A DNA stretch of 64,000 nt from Actinacidiphila glaucinigra (GTDB taxonomy: Bacteria; Actinomycetota; Actinomycetes; Streptomycetales; Streptomycetaceae): assembly GCF_900188405.1 (NCBI RefSeq), contig NZ_FZOF01000004.1:248001-312000 (forward strand). Direction: 5' to 3'. Positions 33,767 to 42,095 of the stretch are shown here, piece by piece; within the stretch, counting starts at the first letter, position 1, and every line of letters starts with the position of its first letter. The notes under the pieces are model-generated. The model did no database searches. It was not told where the DNA came from and saw nothing but the letters and a program-made list of their open reading frames with translations. The translations under genes were made by a program, and so were the position numbers.

Positions 33767-34462
33767 TTGAGCTTTCTCACCGTCGGCCACCGCGGTGTCA
33801 TGGGCGTCGAGCCCGAGAACACCCTCCGTTCCTTCCTTCGCGCCGAGCGCGAGGACATGGACCAGATCGAGCTCGACCTGCACCTGAGCAAGGACGGCGC
33901 CCTGATCGTCATGCACGACGTGAAGGTCGACCGCACCACGGACGGTTCCGGGCTGATCGGCGACTTCACCCTGGACGAGCTGCGCGATCTGGACGCGGGT
34001 CACGGCGAGCGCATCCCGGTGTTCGAGGACGTGCTGGACGCGGTCACCAAGCCGATCCAGGCCGAGATCAAGGACGTCGCGGCGGCCCGGGTGCTGGCCG
34101 GCGTGATGCGCGAGCGCGACCTGGTCGAGCGGGTCGACGTGCTGTCCTTCCACGACGAGGCGCTCGCCGAGATCCGCGAGCTGCTGCCCGACGCGCGCAC
34201 CGTGCTGGTCGCCCAGGGCCCGATGGGCTCGGAGATCGTCACCCGCGCCCAGGCGGTCGGCGCGAGGCTCGTCAGCCTGAGCCTGCGGCGGATCAGCCTG
34301 GCGCTGGTGCAGGAGTGCCACCGCGCGGGGATCTCGGTGATCTCCTGGACCGTGAACACCCCGGCCGACCTCGCGCTGGCGCGCGCGCTCGGCCTGGACG
34401 GCGTCGTCACCGACATGCCGGCGGTCAAGCGCGCGGTCGAGGGCGGCCTCACCGACTGGTGA
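33767..34462 (+). CDS. Glycerophosphodiester phosphodiesterase family protein
   Basis: A 231-residue GDPD-fold enzyme that hydrolyses glycerophosphodiesters to glycerol 3-phosphate and an alcohol. Active-site residues are visible: VGHRGVMGVEPENTLRSF (His and Glu), IELDLHLSKDGALIVMHD (Glu, Asp and His) and QAEIKD (Glu and Lys). The segment ISWTVNTPADLALARALGLDGVVTDMP closes the barrel. No signal peptide, so it is cytosolic. The start appears to be TTG at 33767, with GGAAG about nine bases upstream; there is no ATG or GTG before the conserved GHRG. Confidence 0.87.
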   Translation: MSFLTVGHRGVMGVEPENTLRSFLRAEREDMDQIELDLHLSKDGALIVMHDVKVDRTTDGSGLIGDFTLDELRDLDAGHGERIPVFEDVLDAVTKPIQAEIKDVAAARVLAGVMRERDLVERVDVLSFHDEALAEIRELLPDARTVLVAQGPMGSEIVTRAQAVGARLVSLSLRRISLALVQECHRAGISVISWTVNTPADLALARALGLDGVVTDMPAVKRAVEGGLTDW

Positions 34463-34478
34463 CCCGGCCCGGGCCGGG
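34463..34478. terminator. Palindromic stem between convergent genes
   Basis: CCCGGCCCGGGCCGGG at 34463-34478 is a perfect palindrome directly after the phosphodiesterase stop and 21 bp from the convergent GNAT stop. It could end both transcripts, though without a separate loop. Confidence 0.4.
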
Positions 34479-34499
34479 CCAGGTGGGCGGTGGGGCGGC

Positions 34500-35045
34500 T
34501 CAGGCGAGGTTCTTCACCAGCAGCTCGAAGGCGAGGTCGTCGCGGGTGGGCAGCCCGAACCGCGCGTCGCCGTACGGGAAGGGGCTGGTACGGCCGGTCC
34601 GCACGTAGCCGCGGCGCACGTACCAGGCGATCAGGTCCGCGCGCTGGGTGATCACCGTCATGTGCATCTCGTCCGCCGCCCACTCCTCGCGGGCCCGCCG
34701 CTCCGCCTCGGCGAGCACCAGCTTGCCCAAGCCGCCGCCCTGCAGGGCCGGGCGCACGGCGAACATCCCGAAGTAGGCGTGCCCGTCGCGGTTCTCCAGC
34801 TGACAGCAGGCCACGACGGCGCCGTCCGACTCGACCGCGAGGATCAGGCTGCGCTCGCCCTCGATGACGGCCGCCACGCCCTCGGGATCGGTGCGCTGTC
34901 CTTCGAGCAGGTCCGCCTCCGTCGTCCACCCGGTACGGCTGGACTCACCGCGGTACGCGGACTCGATCAGCGCGACGAGCGCGGGGACGTCCTCCCGCGT
35001 GGCGGTACGGAAGACGGGGCGGGCGACGGGCTGTGCGGTCTCCAT
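34500..35045 (-). CDS. GNAT acetyltransferase
   Basis: The 181-residue product has a typical GNAT core. FRTATREDVPALVALIESAY forms the first helix, and AYFGMFAVRPALQGGGLGKLVLAEAERRA supplies the acetyl-CoA pyrophosphate loop (QGGGLG). The late segment ADLIAWYVRRGYVRTGRTSPF provides the usual tyrosine. The acceptor is unknown. The ATG at 35045 follows a GAGAGGA site at a longer-than-usual distance. It is the second gene of a short leftward pair with the protein at 35086. Confidence 0.85.
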   Translation of the reverse strand: METAQPVARPVFRTATREDVPALVALIESAYRGESSRTGWTTEADLLEGQRTDPEGVAAVIEGERSLILAVESDGAVVACCQLENRDGHAYFGMFAVRPALQGGGLGKLVLAEAERRAREEWAADEMHMTVITQRADLIAWYVRRGYVRTGRTSPFPYGDARFGLPTRDDLAFELLVKNLA

Positions 35046-35085
35046 GGCGGGGGCGTCCTCTCGGCGGCGGCGGTTCGTCCCGAGG

Positions 35086-35922
35086 CTAGCCGGTCGTATC
35101 GGGAGGCGGCACGAAGCCCCTGGCCCGGACATGGCGCACGAACTCCTCGGACGGCGCGCACCCGCGCCGGCGCACCCACTGCTCCCAGGCCAGGTCCCAC
35201 GCCCAGGTGCCGTCGGTGGCCCGCCCGACGCTGACGTACTCGTACGGCCCCTCGGCCAGCGGATCCGGGGCGGGGCCCGCAGCGACGACGAGCACCCGGC
35301 CCGCCGCGAGGTAGTCGGCGAGCGGTTCGCGCAACTCCTCGGGCAGGCTCCCCGGGACAAGGGGCACCTCGCGGCCCCTGCCGCGGCCGACACGGGCGGG
35401 AGCGGCGGTGAGGACCGGTAGGCCGTGGGCGGCCGGGTTTGCGGGCCAGCGGCGGCCGGGGGCGATGGGCACGAAGCGCTTCTCGCCCGTGGGCGGCTCC
35501 CCGGCCTCCAGGGTGACGGCGAACCCGCCCTCCCTCAGGCGGGCGGCGAGCAGCGCCGTCTCGGGTTCCGTGCCCCGCTCGCCCTCCGCGGCGAGCGCGC
35601 GCAGCCGTCCGCGGACCTCGGCGAGCGGCACACCGAAGACCTCGCGCACCGTCTTGAAGGCACGCGCGCCCACGGTTGCGGGCAGCGGCTCGGCGCGCAC
35701 CACCACCTCGCCGTGGGCGGCGACCAGGGCGGCGCTGACGTGCTCGGGGACCTCGCCGCGTCCGCGCCCCACCTCGCCGGCCCCGCATGTCTCGCAGCCG
35801 CCCTCCACGCTCCAGTGCAGGACGCCGTCGATGACGCACACACCGGCGTGGTAGCCGGCCTCGGCGCCGCAGCGCGTGCAGGTCGTGAACAGCGGGGCGA
35901 TCGCGCCGGGGCCGTGGTCCAT
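35086..35922 (-). CDS. Uncharacterised protein with N-terminal zinc-ribbon-like cysteines
   Basis: I do not recognise this 278-residue protein. It opens with TTCTRCGAEAGYHAGVCVIDG and then GGCETCGAG, two CxxC pairs suited to a small zinc ribbon. The rest is alpha/beta with Gly-Arg-rich loops and no membrane segment. The C-terminal GTWAWDLAWEQWVRRRGCAPSEEF is tryptophan-rich. It lies upstream of a GNAT gene on the same strand with a 40-bp gap and is divergent from a VOC gene. A role in nucleic-acid or protein binding is only a guess from the ribbon. Confidence 0.6.
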   Translation of the reverse strand: MDHGPGAIAPLFTTCTRCGAEAGYHAGVCVIDGVLHWSVEGGCETCGAGEVGRGRGEVPEHVSAALVAAHGEVVVRAEPLPATVGARAFKTVREVFGVPLAEVRGRLRALAAEGERGTEPETALLAARLREGGFAVTLEAGEPPTGEKRFVPIAPGRRWPANPAAHGLPVLTAAPARVGRGRGREVPLVPGSLPEELREPLADYLAAGRVLVVAAGPAPDPLAEGPYEYVSVGRATDGTWAWDLAWEQWVRRRGCAPSEEFVRHVRARGFVPPPDTTG

Positions 35923-35996
35923 GGTGGGCAGCCTCGCGCAGCCGGGGACCTCGTGTCAGCCGGTTTTCCCGGCGGCGCGTGGGTAGCTTCGGGCCC

Positions 35997-36383
35997 GTGA
36001 CGAACGTACTGAGCAGCCGGATCCTGCTGCGGCCGACGGATCTCGAGCGGTCCCGCGCCTTCTACCGCGACGACCTGGGGCTGGCGGTCTACCGCGAGTT
36101 CGGGCCCTGGGAGGAGCGCGGCACCGTGTTCTTCCTCGGCGGGGGCTTCCTGGAGGTCTCGGGGCAGGCCGACGGGCCGCCCGCCCCGGGGCTGCGGCTG
36201 TGGCTCCAGGTCGAGGACGTCGCGGAGTGCCACCGGCGGTTCGCCGGGCGCGGGGTGCGCATCGTGCGGGAGCCCGTCCGTGAGCCGTGGGGGCTGGTCG
36301 AGATGTGGCTCGAAGATCCCGACGGGATCGAGATCTGCGTGGTGGAGGTGCCGGCCGATCACCCGCTGCGCTACCGCCCCTAG
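35997..36383 (+). CDS. VOC family protein (glyoxalase/bleomycin-resistance fold)
   Basis: A 128-residue single-chain member of the vicinal oxygen chelate superfamily. The two beta-alpha-beta-beta-beta modules start with ILLRPTDLERSRAFYRDDLGL and LWLQVEDVAECHRRFAGRGV, and the glutamate ligand near the end is in WLEDPDGIEICVVE. The family includes glyoxalase I, ring-cleavage dioxygenases and antibiotic-binding proteins; this sequence does not decide. The GTG at 35997 is used; a GTG at 35979 would add six residues. No strong ribosome site is visible. Confidence 0.8.
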   Translation: MTNVLSSRILLRPTDLERSRAFYRDDLGLAVYREFGPWEERGTVFFLGGGFLEVSGQADGPPAPGLRLWLQVEDVAECHRRFAGRGVRIVREPVREPWGLVEMWLEDPDGIEICVVEVPADHPLRYRP

Positions 36384-36401
36384 GCCCCCTCGGCCCGCTG
36401 C

Positions 36402-37856
36402 TCAGGCCGTGTCCACGCCCGTCTCGGCGCAGGCCGCCGCGAACCGGCGGACACCCTCGGCGATCTCCTCGGTGCCGCTGGTGTCGGCGAAGCTCAGCCG
36501 GACGTACGGGGCCGGGGCCTCGGCGGCGAAGTAGGGGCGCCCGGGGGCGACGGCGGTGCCCGCGCGCAGCGAGGCGGCGGCCAGCGCGGACTCGTCCGTG
36601 CCGTCGGGGAGCCGGAGCCAGAGCTGGTAGCCGCCGATGGGGACGTGGACCTCGGCCATGAGGCCCGGCAGTTCGCGGTGGAGGGCGGCGGACATCGCGT
36701 CACGCCGCTCGCGCAGGCCCGCGGAGACGGCCCGCAGATGGCGCGGCCAGGCGGGGGCGCCGACGAGTTCGAGGGTGGCCTCCTGAAGGGGGCGCGGCAC
36801 GAAGAAGCTGTCGACGACCTGGATGGCGCGCAGCCGCTCCATGACCGGGCCGCGGGCGACCAGCGCGCCGACGCGCAGGCTCGGCGAGGTGGGCTTGGTC
36901 AGCGAGGTGACGTGCACGACGGTGCCGTACGGGTCGTCCGCGACCAGGGGCGGCGGCGGTTCGGCGCCGTGGCCGAGGCGCCGGGCGAAGTCGTCCTCGA
37001 TGAGGAAGGCCCCGGCGGCGCGGGCGATCTCGGTGATCCGGCGGCGGCGGTCGGCGGCGAGGACGGCCCCGGTGGGGTTCTGGAAGAGCGGCTGGCAGAA
37101 GAAGACCCGGGCGCCGGTGGCGGCGAAGGCGTCGGCGAGCAGGTCGGGGCGTACGCCGTCCTCGTCCACGGGGACGGGGACGGGACGCAGGCCGGCGGCG
37201 CGGGCGACGGCCATGGCGCCGGGGTACGTCGGCGACTCGACCAGCACCGGCGAGCCGGGCGGGGCGAGCGCGCGCAGGGCGGTGGTGAGCGCGGCCTGGC
37301 CGCCCGCGGTGACGAGGACGTTGGCGGGGCCGAGGGTGCCGCCGGGGCCGCCCGCCTCGCGGGCGAACCAGGCCCGCAGCGCCGTCAGTCCCTCCAGCGG
37401 CGGCATGTCCCACGCCCCGGGACGGCGGGCGGCGCGGGCGAGCGCGGCGCCGAGGGCCTGCCCGGGCTGGAGCGAGGAGTGCAGATAGCCGCCGTTGAAG
37501 GCGATGACCCCGGGCGGGGGTACGGCGAGGCTGGTGGTCACGCCGGAGGCGTCGACGACCCTGGGCGCGGGTTCGCCGTGCTGCTCCTCGACGGTGAGGG
37601 CGACCTGCTGCCAGGAGGTGTCGACGGTCCGAGGTCCGGTGGCGGAGCTTCGGGCACGGTAGGCGCCCGCGCCGGGACGGGTGACGACCAGCCCCTCCGC
37701 CGCGAGGGCGGCCAGGGCGCGGGAGACCGTGACCGGGCTGACGCCGAAGCGGTCGACGAGGACACGACTCGACGGCAGCTTCTCGCCAGGCGAGTAGCGG
37801 TAGAGCTCATCGCGCAGGGTATCCGCGAGGTTTCCGAAACTGCTACCGTCATTCAT
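36402..37856 (-). CDS. MocR-type GntR/aminotransferase regulator
   Basis: A 484-residue regulator. The GntR winged helix occupies residues 1-75 (YSPGEKLPSSRVLVDRFGVS, then VTVSRALAALAAEGLV). The aminotransferase-like domain spans about 110-480, with the PLP lysine in VTSLTKPTSPSLRVG and NPTGAVLAADRRRRI for the PLP ring. It is divergent from an EamA exporter and its ATG (complement at 37854-37856) overlaps the exporter ATG by two bases. A TATTCT element eight bases upstream suggests a leaderless transcript. It probably controls the exporter in response to an amine or amino acid. Confidence 0.88.
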   Translation of the reverse strand: MNDGSSFGNLADTLRDELYRYSPGEKLPSSRVLVDRFGVSPVTVSRALAALAAEGLVVTRPGAGAYRARSSATGPRTVDTSWQQVALTVEEQHGEPAPRVVDASGVTTSLAVPPPGVIAFNGGYLHSSLQPGQALGAALARAARRPGAWDMPPLEGLTALRAWFAREAGGPGGTLGPANVLVTAGGQAALTTALRALAPPGSPVLVESPTYPGAMAVARAAGLRPVPVPVDEDGVRPDLLADAFAATGARVFFCQPLFQNPTGAVLAADRRRRITEIARAAGAFLIEDDFARRLGHGAEPPPPLVADDPYGTVVHVTSLTKPTSPSLRVGALVARGPVMERLRAIQVVDSFFVPRPLQEATLELVGAPAWPRHLRAVSAGLRERRDAMSAALHRELPGLMAEVHVPIGGYQLWLRLPDGTDESALAAASLRAGTAVAPGRPYFAAEAPAPYVRLSFADTSGTEEIAEGVRRFAAACAETGVDTA

Positions 37857-37870
37857 GACAGCACAGAATA
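37844..37870. promoter_or_regulatory. Back-to-back leaderless promoters
   Basis: The two start codons overlap at 37854-37857. Rightwards, TACCGT at 37844-37849 lies five bases before the exporter ATG. Leftwards, TATTCT (complement at 37865-37870) lies eight bases before the MocR ATG. Each -10 thus falls within the other gene's 5' end, and both mRNAs would begin at or next to the start codon. No ribosome site is present for either gene, which fits leaderless translation. Confidence 0.55.
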
Positions 37871-38760
37871 GCGCTACTGCCGTTCCGCCGATAGCGGTCG
37901 GGAGCCGTGCGGGCGGCACCGCCCTCGCCGGACTGGGCGTCGCCGCCTTCTCCCTGACCTTCCCCGCGACGCACTGGGCGCTCACGGGGCTCGGCCCCTG
38001 GACGGCCACCACCGTCCGGGGTGTGCTGGCGGCGGCCGTGGCGGCCGTCTGTCTCATCGCGGCGCGGGTGCCGGTGCCCGACCGCCGGCACTGGCCGGGG
38101 CTCGCGGTCGTGGCGCTCGGCGTCGTCCTCGGTTTCCCCCTGCTGACCACCCTGGCGCTGCGCACCACCGACACCTCGCACGCCGCCGTCGTGGTGGGCG
38201 CGCTGCCGCTGGTCACCGCCGTGCTGGCCGCCGTACGCGTCGGGACGCGCCCGTCGATGCCGTTCTGGTCCGCGGCCGTCGCGGGCGGCGCCGTCGTGGT
38301 GGGCTTCGCCCTGTGGCAGGGTGGCGGCGCCCTGACCACGGGTGACGTCTTCCTCTTCGCGTCGCTGCTGGTCTGCGCGGCCGGCTACGTCGAGGGCGGG
38401 CGGCTGGCCTCGGTCATGCCGGGCTGGCAGGTCATCGGGTGGGCTCTGGTCGGCGCGCTGCCCCTGACGGTGCCGGCGGCGGGGGTGGCGCTCGCGCTCG
38501 AACCGGTGCACCTCGGCGGGCGTGCGGTGGCGGGGCTGCTCTGGGTCTCGGTGGTGTCCCAGTTCCTCGGGCTGATGGTCTGGTACCGGGGCATGGCCGC
38601 CATCGGCGTCGCGCGTGCCAGCCAGTTGCAGCTCGCGCAGCCGCTGCTGACGCTGGTCTGGGCGGCGGCGCTGCTCGGCGAGGACCTGGGCGCGCTGACC
38701 GGGCCGGCGGCGCTGGCGGTGCTGGTGTGCGTGGCCGTCACCCAGCGGACCCGCAGCTGA
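37855..38760 (+). CDS. EamA/DMT-family exporter
   Basis: A 301-residue membrane protein with about ten helices in two EamA repeats (around LAGLGVAAFSLTFPATHWAL, LAVVALGVVLGFPLLTTLAL, VVVGALPLVTAVLAA and, late, GLLWVSVVSQFLGLMVWYRG and QPLLTLVWAAALLGE). The QLAQPLLTLVWAALLLGE-like end is typical of drug/metabolite exporters that remove amino acids or related compounds. It is divergent from a MocR regulator, a common pairing for this family. No other in-frame start lies near, so the ATG at 37855 is likely. Confidence 0.87.
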   Translation: MTAQNSATAVPPIAVGSRAGGTALAGLGVAAFSLTFPATHWALTGLGPWTATTVRGVLAAAVAAVCLIAARVPVPDRRHWPGLAVVALGVVLGFPLLTTLALRTTDTSHAAVVVGALPLVTAVLAAVRVGTRPSMPFWSAAVAGGAVVVGFALWQGGGALTTGDVFLFASLLVCAAGYVEGGRLASVMPGWQVIGWALVGALPLTVPAAGVALALEPVHLGGRAVAGLLWVSVVSQFLGLMVWYRGMAAIGVARASQLQLAQPLLTLVWAAALLGEDLGALTGPAALAVLVCVAVTQRTRS

Positions 38761-38863
38761 GGCCCCGGACGGCCCCGCCGCGCTCCCCCGGTACGCCCGT
38801 GCGCTGGAGTATGCGCCGCCGTGGCCGGGCATCCTCCGCGCAGGAGCCGAAGGAGGGCCGCTC

Positions 38864-39454
38864 ATGCACGGACCACCGCTGGTGGCCTGGCTGCTCGTGG
38901 TGCTCGGCACCGCCACGGGGGCGTACTGCCTGTTCCGCACCCGGCTCGGCTGCCCGGGCACCGGGCCCGAGGAGCGCCGGGTGGCGCGCGCCGAGGCATT
39001 GATGGGGATGGGCATGGCCGCGATGGCGGTGCCGGTGTCGGTCCTCGATCCGCCGCGGTGGGCCGCCGCGGCCTTCGGCCTGGTCTTCGGCGTCGCCGCG
39101 GTGCGGGCGTTGCTGCTGGCCCGCCACGACGCGCACCATCTGCACCACGCGGTGGGCGCCGGGGCGATGGTCTACATGGCGGTGGCCATGGCCGAGGCGG
39201 GCGCCGTCGGCGGCGGGGCCCACGCGGGCCACACCCCGGCCGGGACGCCCGCGACGACCGGGCTGCTGCTGGCGTACTTCGCGATATACGTCCTGGCCGC
39301 GGGCGTCCGCCTGGTCTCGGCGCCCGCCACCGTGACCGCGACCGGTACGGCGTCCGCCGGAGGCGCCGTGCCGGTGGCGCACGCTCCCGAACTGGCGTCG
39401 GCGTGCCGCGTGTCCATGGCGATCGGGATGTTCGCGATGCTCCTCACCCTGTGA
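38864..39454 (+). CDS. DUF5134 membrane protein
   Basis: A 196-residue protein with five to six membrane helices, matching the actinobacterial DUF5134 layout: LVAWLLVVLGTATGAYCLF, then ARAEALMGMGMAAMAVPVS, HHLHHAVGAGAMVYMAVAMA and a late LLAYFAIYVLAAGVRLV. Methionine and histidine clusters within the helices (MGMGMAAM, HDAHHLHH) suggest metal or heme contact, which is inference. GAAGGAGG precedes the ATG. It lies 72 bp before an M56 metallopeptidase and probably forms a unit with it. Confidence 0.75.
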   Translation: MHGPPLVAWLLVVLGTATGAYCLFRTRLGCPGTGPEERRVARAEALMGMGMAAMAVPVSVLDPPRWAAAAFGLVFGVAAVRALLLARHDAHHLHHAVGAGAMVYMAVAMAEAGAVGGGAHAGHTPAGTPATTGLLLAYFAIYVLAAGVRLVSAPATVTATGTASAGGAVPVAHAPELASACRVSMAIGMFAMLLTL

Positions 39455-39526
39455 CGGCAGTGAGGCGCGTCACTTTCCCCCCGAAGACCGTACCCGTGCG
39501 GAGTGGCGCCCTCATAGTGTGGCGGC

Positions 39527-40465
39527 ATGACCGTCCCGCTCGTGCTGCTCCTGCTCGGTGCGGTGGCGGCCGCCATGGCCCCGCGCCTGCTCACCCGCGC
39601 CGTCTGGCCCGAGCGGGAACCGGTGCTGGCCCTGTGGGTGTGGCAGTGCGTGGTCGGCGCGGTCCTGCTGTGCCTGTTCCTGGCCATGGCCCTCAGCGCC
39701 TCCGCCACCTGGACCTGGCTGCGCGAGGGGCTCTTCGCCTTCGCTCCGCGGAGCGTCGTCGCCGCCTACGAGCTGCCCGGCTACGGTCCCTGGGCGGGCT
39801 ATCTGGCGGTCCTGCTGGCCTGCGGCGGCGTCTGGACGGCGGCGATGCTCGCCCGCGAGATACGCAGGGCCGGTGCCCGGCAGCGGGCACGCCGCGCCGA
39901 ACTGCGGGCCCGCTCGCCACGGCTGCCCGGTGAGGCCGCCGCCTCCGACGAGCGGCTGGTCGTCCTGGAGAGTGAGCGTCCGGACGCCTGGTGGCTGACC
40001 GGCCCCCGGCCGCAACTCGTCATCACCACGGCCGCGCTGCGCCGCCTGAAGGGACGTCAGCTCGACTCCGTACTCGCCCACGAGCAGGGCCACGCGCGGG
40101 CCAGGCACGACGTCCTGCTGCACTGCGCCGGGGCGCTGGCCTCGGGCTTCCCGCAGGTGCCGGTCTTCGCCGGGTTCCGCGACCAGGTGCACCGGCTCGT
40201 CGAACTCGCCGCCGACGACATCGCCTCACGCCGCTTCGGGCGGCTCACGACCGCGCTGGCCCTGGTCGAACTCAACGAGGACCGCGGCGTGTTCGGCCCC
40301 TGCCCGGCACCGGACGCGCAGGTCCCGGTCCGCGTCAACCGGCTGCTGGACCCGGCGCCCCGCCTCACCCGCCTCGGCCGCGCCCATGCCTCCGCGTGCG
40401 CGCTGCTGATCCCCTTCGTGCCGTTGGTCGTGGCATTCGGCCCCGGAATCGGGGCGCTCACGTAG
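39527..40465 (+). CDS. M56-family membrane metallopeptidase
   Basis: A 312-residue membrane protein with helices at about 2-20, 36-58, 82-104 and near the C-terminus. The zinc motif HEQGH (SVLAHEQGHARARHD) and the later VELAADDIASRR acidic ligand define an M56/BlaR1-like peptidase. Unlike BlaR1 there is no extracellular penicillin-binding domain, and no BlaI-type repressor gene lies next to it. The ATG is weakly preceded by a G-rich run. It follows DUF5134 and is 10 bp before a PAP2 gene. Confidence 0.83.
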   Translation: MTVPLVLLLLGAVAAAMAPRLLTRAVWPEREPVLALWVWQCVVGAVLLCLFLAMALSASATWTWLREGLFAFAPRSVVAAYELPGYGPWAGYLAVLLACGGVWTAAMLAREIRRAGARQRARRAELRARSPRLPGEAAASDERLVVLESERPDAWWLTGPRPQLVITTAALRRLKGRQLDSVLAHEQGHARARHDVLLHCAGALASGFPQVPVFAGFRDQVHRLVELAADDIASRRFGRLTTALALVELNEDRGVFGPCPAPDAQVPVRVNRLLDPAPRLTRLGRAHASACALLIPFVPLVVAFGPGIGALT

Positions 40466-40475
40466 CCTCGGCTGT

Positions 40476-41186
40476 ATGCACGCCCCTCCCGCACCGTCCG
40501 ACGTCCGGGACCCCGACCGCGCCCTGCGCACCGCGTGCCTGAGCCAGTGCGCGGCGGCCTCCGCCGCCTTCCTGCTGCTGCTCGGGCTCGTCGCCGCGCG
40601 CTGGGGGCCGCTGCTCGCCGCCGACCGGGCCCTCACGGTGGAACTGCACGCCGTCGCGGTGCGGCACTCCGGCTGGACCCGGCTCAACCGCGTCCTCACC
40701 GACTGGGTCTGGGATCCGCTGACGATGCGTCTGCTGCTGCTCGCGGCCGTGGTGTGGCTGCTCGTACGGCGCGAGAACCGCCAGGCCCTGTGGCTGGTGC
40801 TGGCCGGCACCCTCGGCTGGGTCCTCCAGCAGGCAGCCAAGGCCCTCGTCGGCCGGGAACGCCCGCGCTGGCCCGACCCCGTCGACTCGGCGGCCTTCGC
40901 GGCCTTCCCCTCCGGCCACGCGACGACCGCCGCGCTCGTCTGCGGCGCCCTGCTGTGGCTGCTGCTGCTCCGCGTGCCGGCCCGCTCCCCTTGGTGCGTG
41001 GCCGCCTGCGCCGTCGCCTTTGTGTCGGTCGTGGGCGTCGGCTTCACCCGCGTCTACCTCGGCGTCCACTGGCCCTCCGACGTCCTGGGCGGCTGGCTGC
41101 TGGCGGCGGCCGTCCTGACCGGCACCGCCGCGCTCTGCGAACCGTGGCGCACGGGCACCGCCGAGCCGGACCGGCCGGCCTCCTGA
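40476..41186 (+). CDS. PAP2-type membrane phosphatase
   Basis: A 236-residue membrane phosphatase with about six helices and the complete three-part signature: KALVGRERPRWP, FPSGHATT and TRVYLGVHWPSDVLGG (catalytic histidines in the second and third). It probably dephosphorylates a lipid phosphate such as phosphatidate or undecaprenyl pyrophosphate. It starts 10 bp after the M56 gene, suggesting co-transcription. Confidence 0.9.
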   Translation: MHAPPAPSDVRDPDRALRTACLSQCAAASAAFLLLLGLVAARWGPLLAADRALTVELHAVAVRHSGWTRLNRVLTDWVWDPLTMRLLLLAAVVWLLVRRENRQALWLVLAGTLGWVLQQAAKALVGRERPRWPDPVDSAAFAAFPSGHATTAALVCGALLWLLLLRVPARSPWCVAACAVAFVSVVGVGFTRVYLGVHWPSDVLGGWLLAAAVLTGTAALCEPWRTGTAEPDRPAS

Positions 41187-41241
41187 GACGTCGAACGGCC
41201 CGTCCCGGTGGGCGCCCGACGGGTCGGGGAGGATGACGGGC

Positions 41242-41937
41242 ATGACCATCAAGGGATGCATGTTCGACTTCTCCGGGACCCTGCTGCGGGCCGAGCCCGC
41301 CCGGCGCTGGCTGGGCACCGTGCTGGAGCGGCTGGGGATCACTCTCGGCGAGGACGAAATGGCGGCGTACGCGGAGCGCCTGGAGCGGGCCGGCGGGCTT
41401 CCGGGCGGCGCGCCGCCGGAGCGCGTGCCGGCACGGCTGGAGCGGCTGTGGCAGGAGCGGGACCTGTCGGCGGAGCGTCACCGCGCGGCGTTCACCGCGC
41501 TGGCGCGGGAGGTGGAGCTGCCGTGGGAGGAGGCCTACGAGGCGCTGTACGACCGGCACATGGAGCCTGACGCCTGGTCACCGTACCCGGACGCGAGGGA
41601 GGTGCTCACGCAGTTGCGGCGCCGGGGCGTGCCGGTGGCGGTGGTGAGCAACATCGGCTGGGACCTGCGGCCGGTGTTCCGGGCACACGGTCTGGAGGAG
41701 CTGGTGGACGTCTTCGTCCTGAGCTTCGAGCACGGCGTCCGGAAGCCGGACCCACGGCTGTTCCGCATCGCGTGCGAGGGGCTGGGGCTGCCGCCGGAGC
41801 GCGTCGCGATGATCGGGGACGACCGGCATGCGGACGCCGGGGCGGCGGCGCTGGGCTGCGCGGTGCACCTGGTGGACCACCTGCCGGTGGAGCAACGCCC
41901 GTCGGGGCTGCTGCCGGTGCTGGACCTGACCGCCTGA
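41242..41937 (+). CDS. HAD-family hydrolase with altered motif I
   Basis: A 231-residue HAD-fold protein with a helical cap. Motif II is in VAVVSNIGWD, the lysine in GVRKPDPRLFRIA, and motif IV in MIGDDRHADAGAAALG. Motif I reads MFDFSGTL, with serine where phosphatases carry the second aspartate (DxD). The nucleophile aspartate is kept. Other HAD subfamilies, such as dehalogenases and phosphonatases, also lack that acid, so it may not be a simple phosphatase. The ATG at 41242 has GGGGAGG nine bases upstream. Confidence 0.85.
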   Translation: MTIKGCMFDFSGTLLRAEPARRWLGTVLERLGITLGEDEMAAYAERLERAGGLPGGAPPERVPARLERLWQERDLSAERHRAAFTALAREVELPWEEAYEALYDRHMEPDAWSPYPDAREVLTQLRRRGVPVAVVSNIGWDLRPVFRAHGLEELVDVFVLSFEHGVRKPDPRLFRIACEGLGLPPERVAMIGDDRHADAGAAALGCAVHLVDHLPVEQRPSGLLPVLDLTA

Positions 41938-41969
41938 CGGGGGTGTGAGCGCGCCGGCCCGAAGATGCG

Positions 41970-42000
41970 GTACCCGGCGGTCCCCCGCGCCGCCGGGTAC
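41970..42000 (+). terminator. Terminator after the HAD gene
   Basis: GTACCCGGCGG at 41970-41980 and its complement at 41990-42000 form an 11-bp stem with a 9-base loop, 33 bases after the HAD stop codon. Confidence 0.7.
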
Positions 42001-42095
42001 ATGCACCTCACCCCCGTGACCCGCATGAGCGTGCCGCTCACGGCGGGCCGGCCCTGAGTATATTGGCTCCGGGCCAGTCAACGCAGGAGTAAAGC

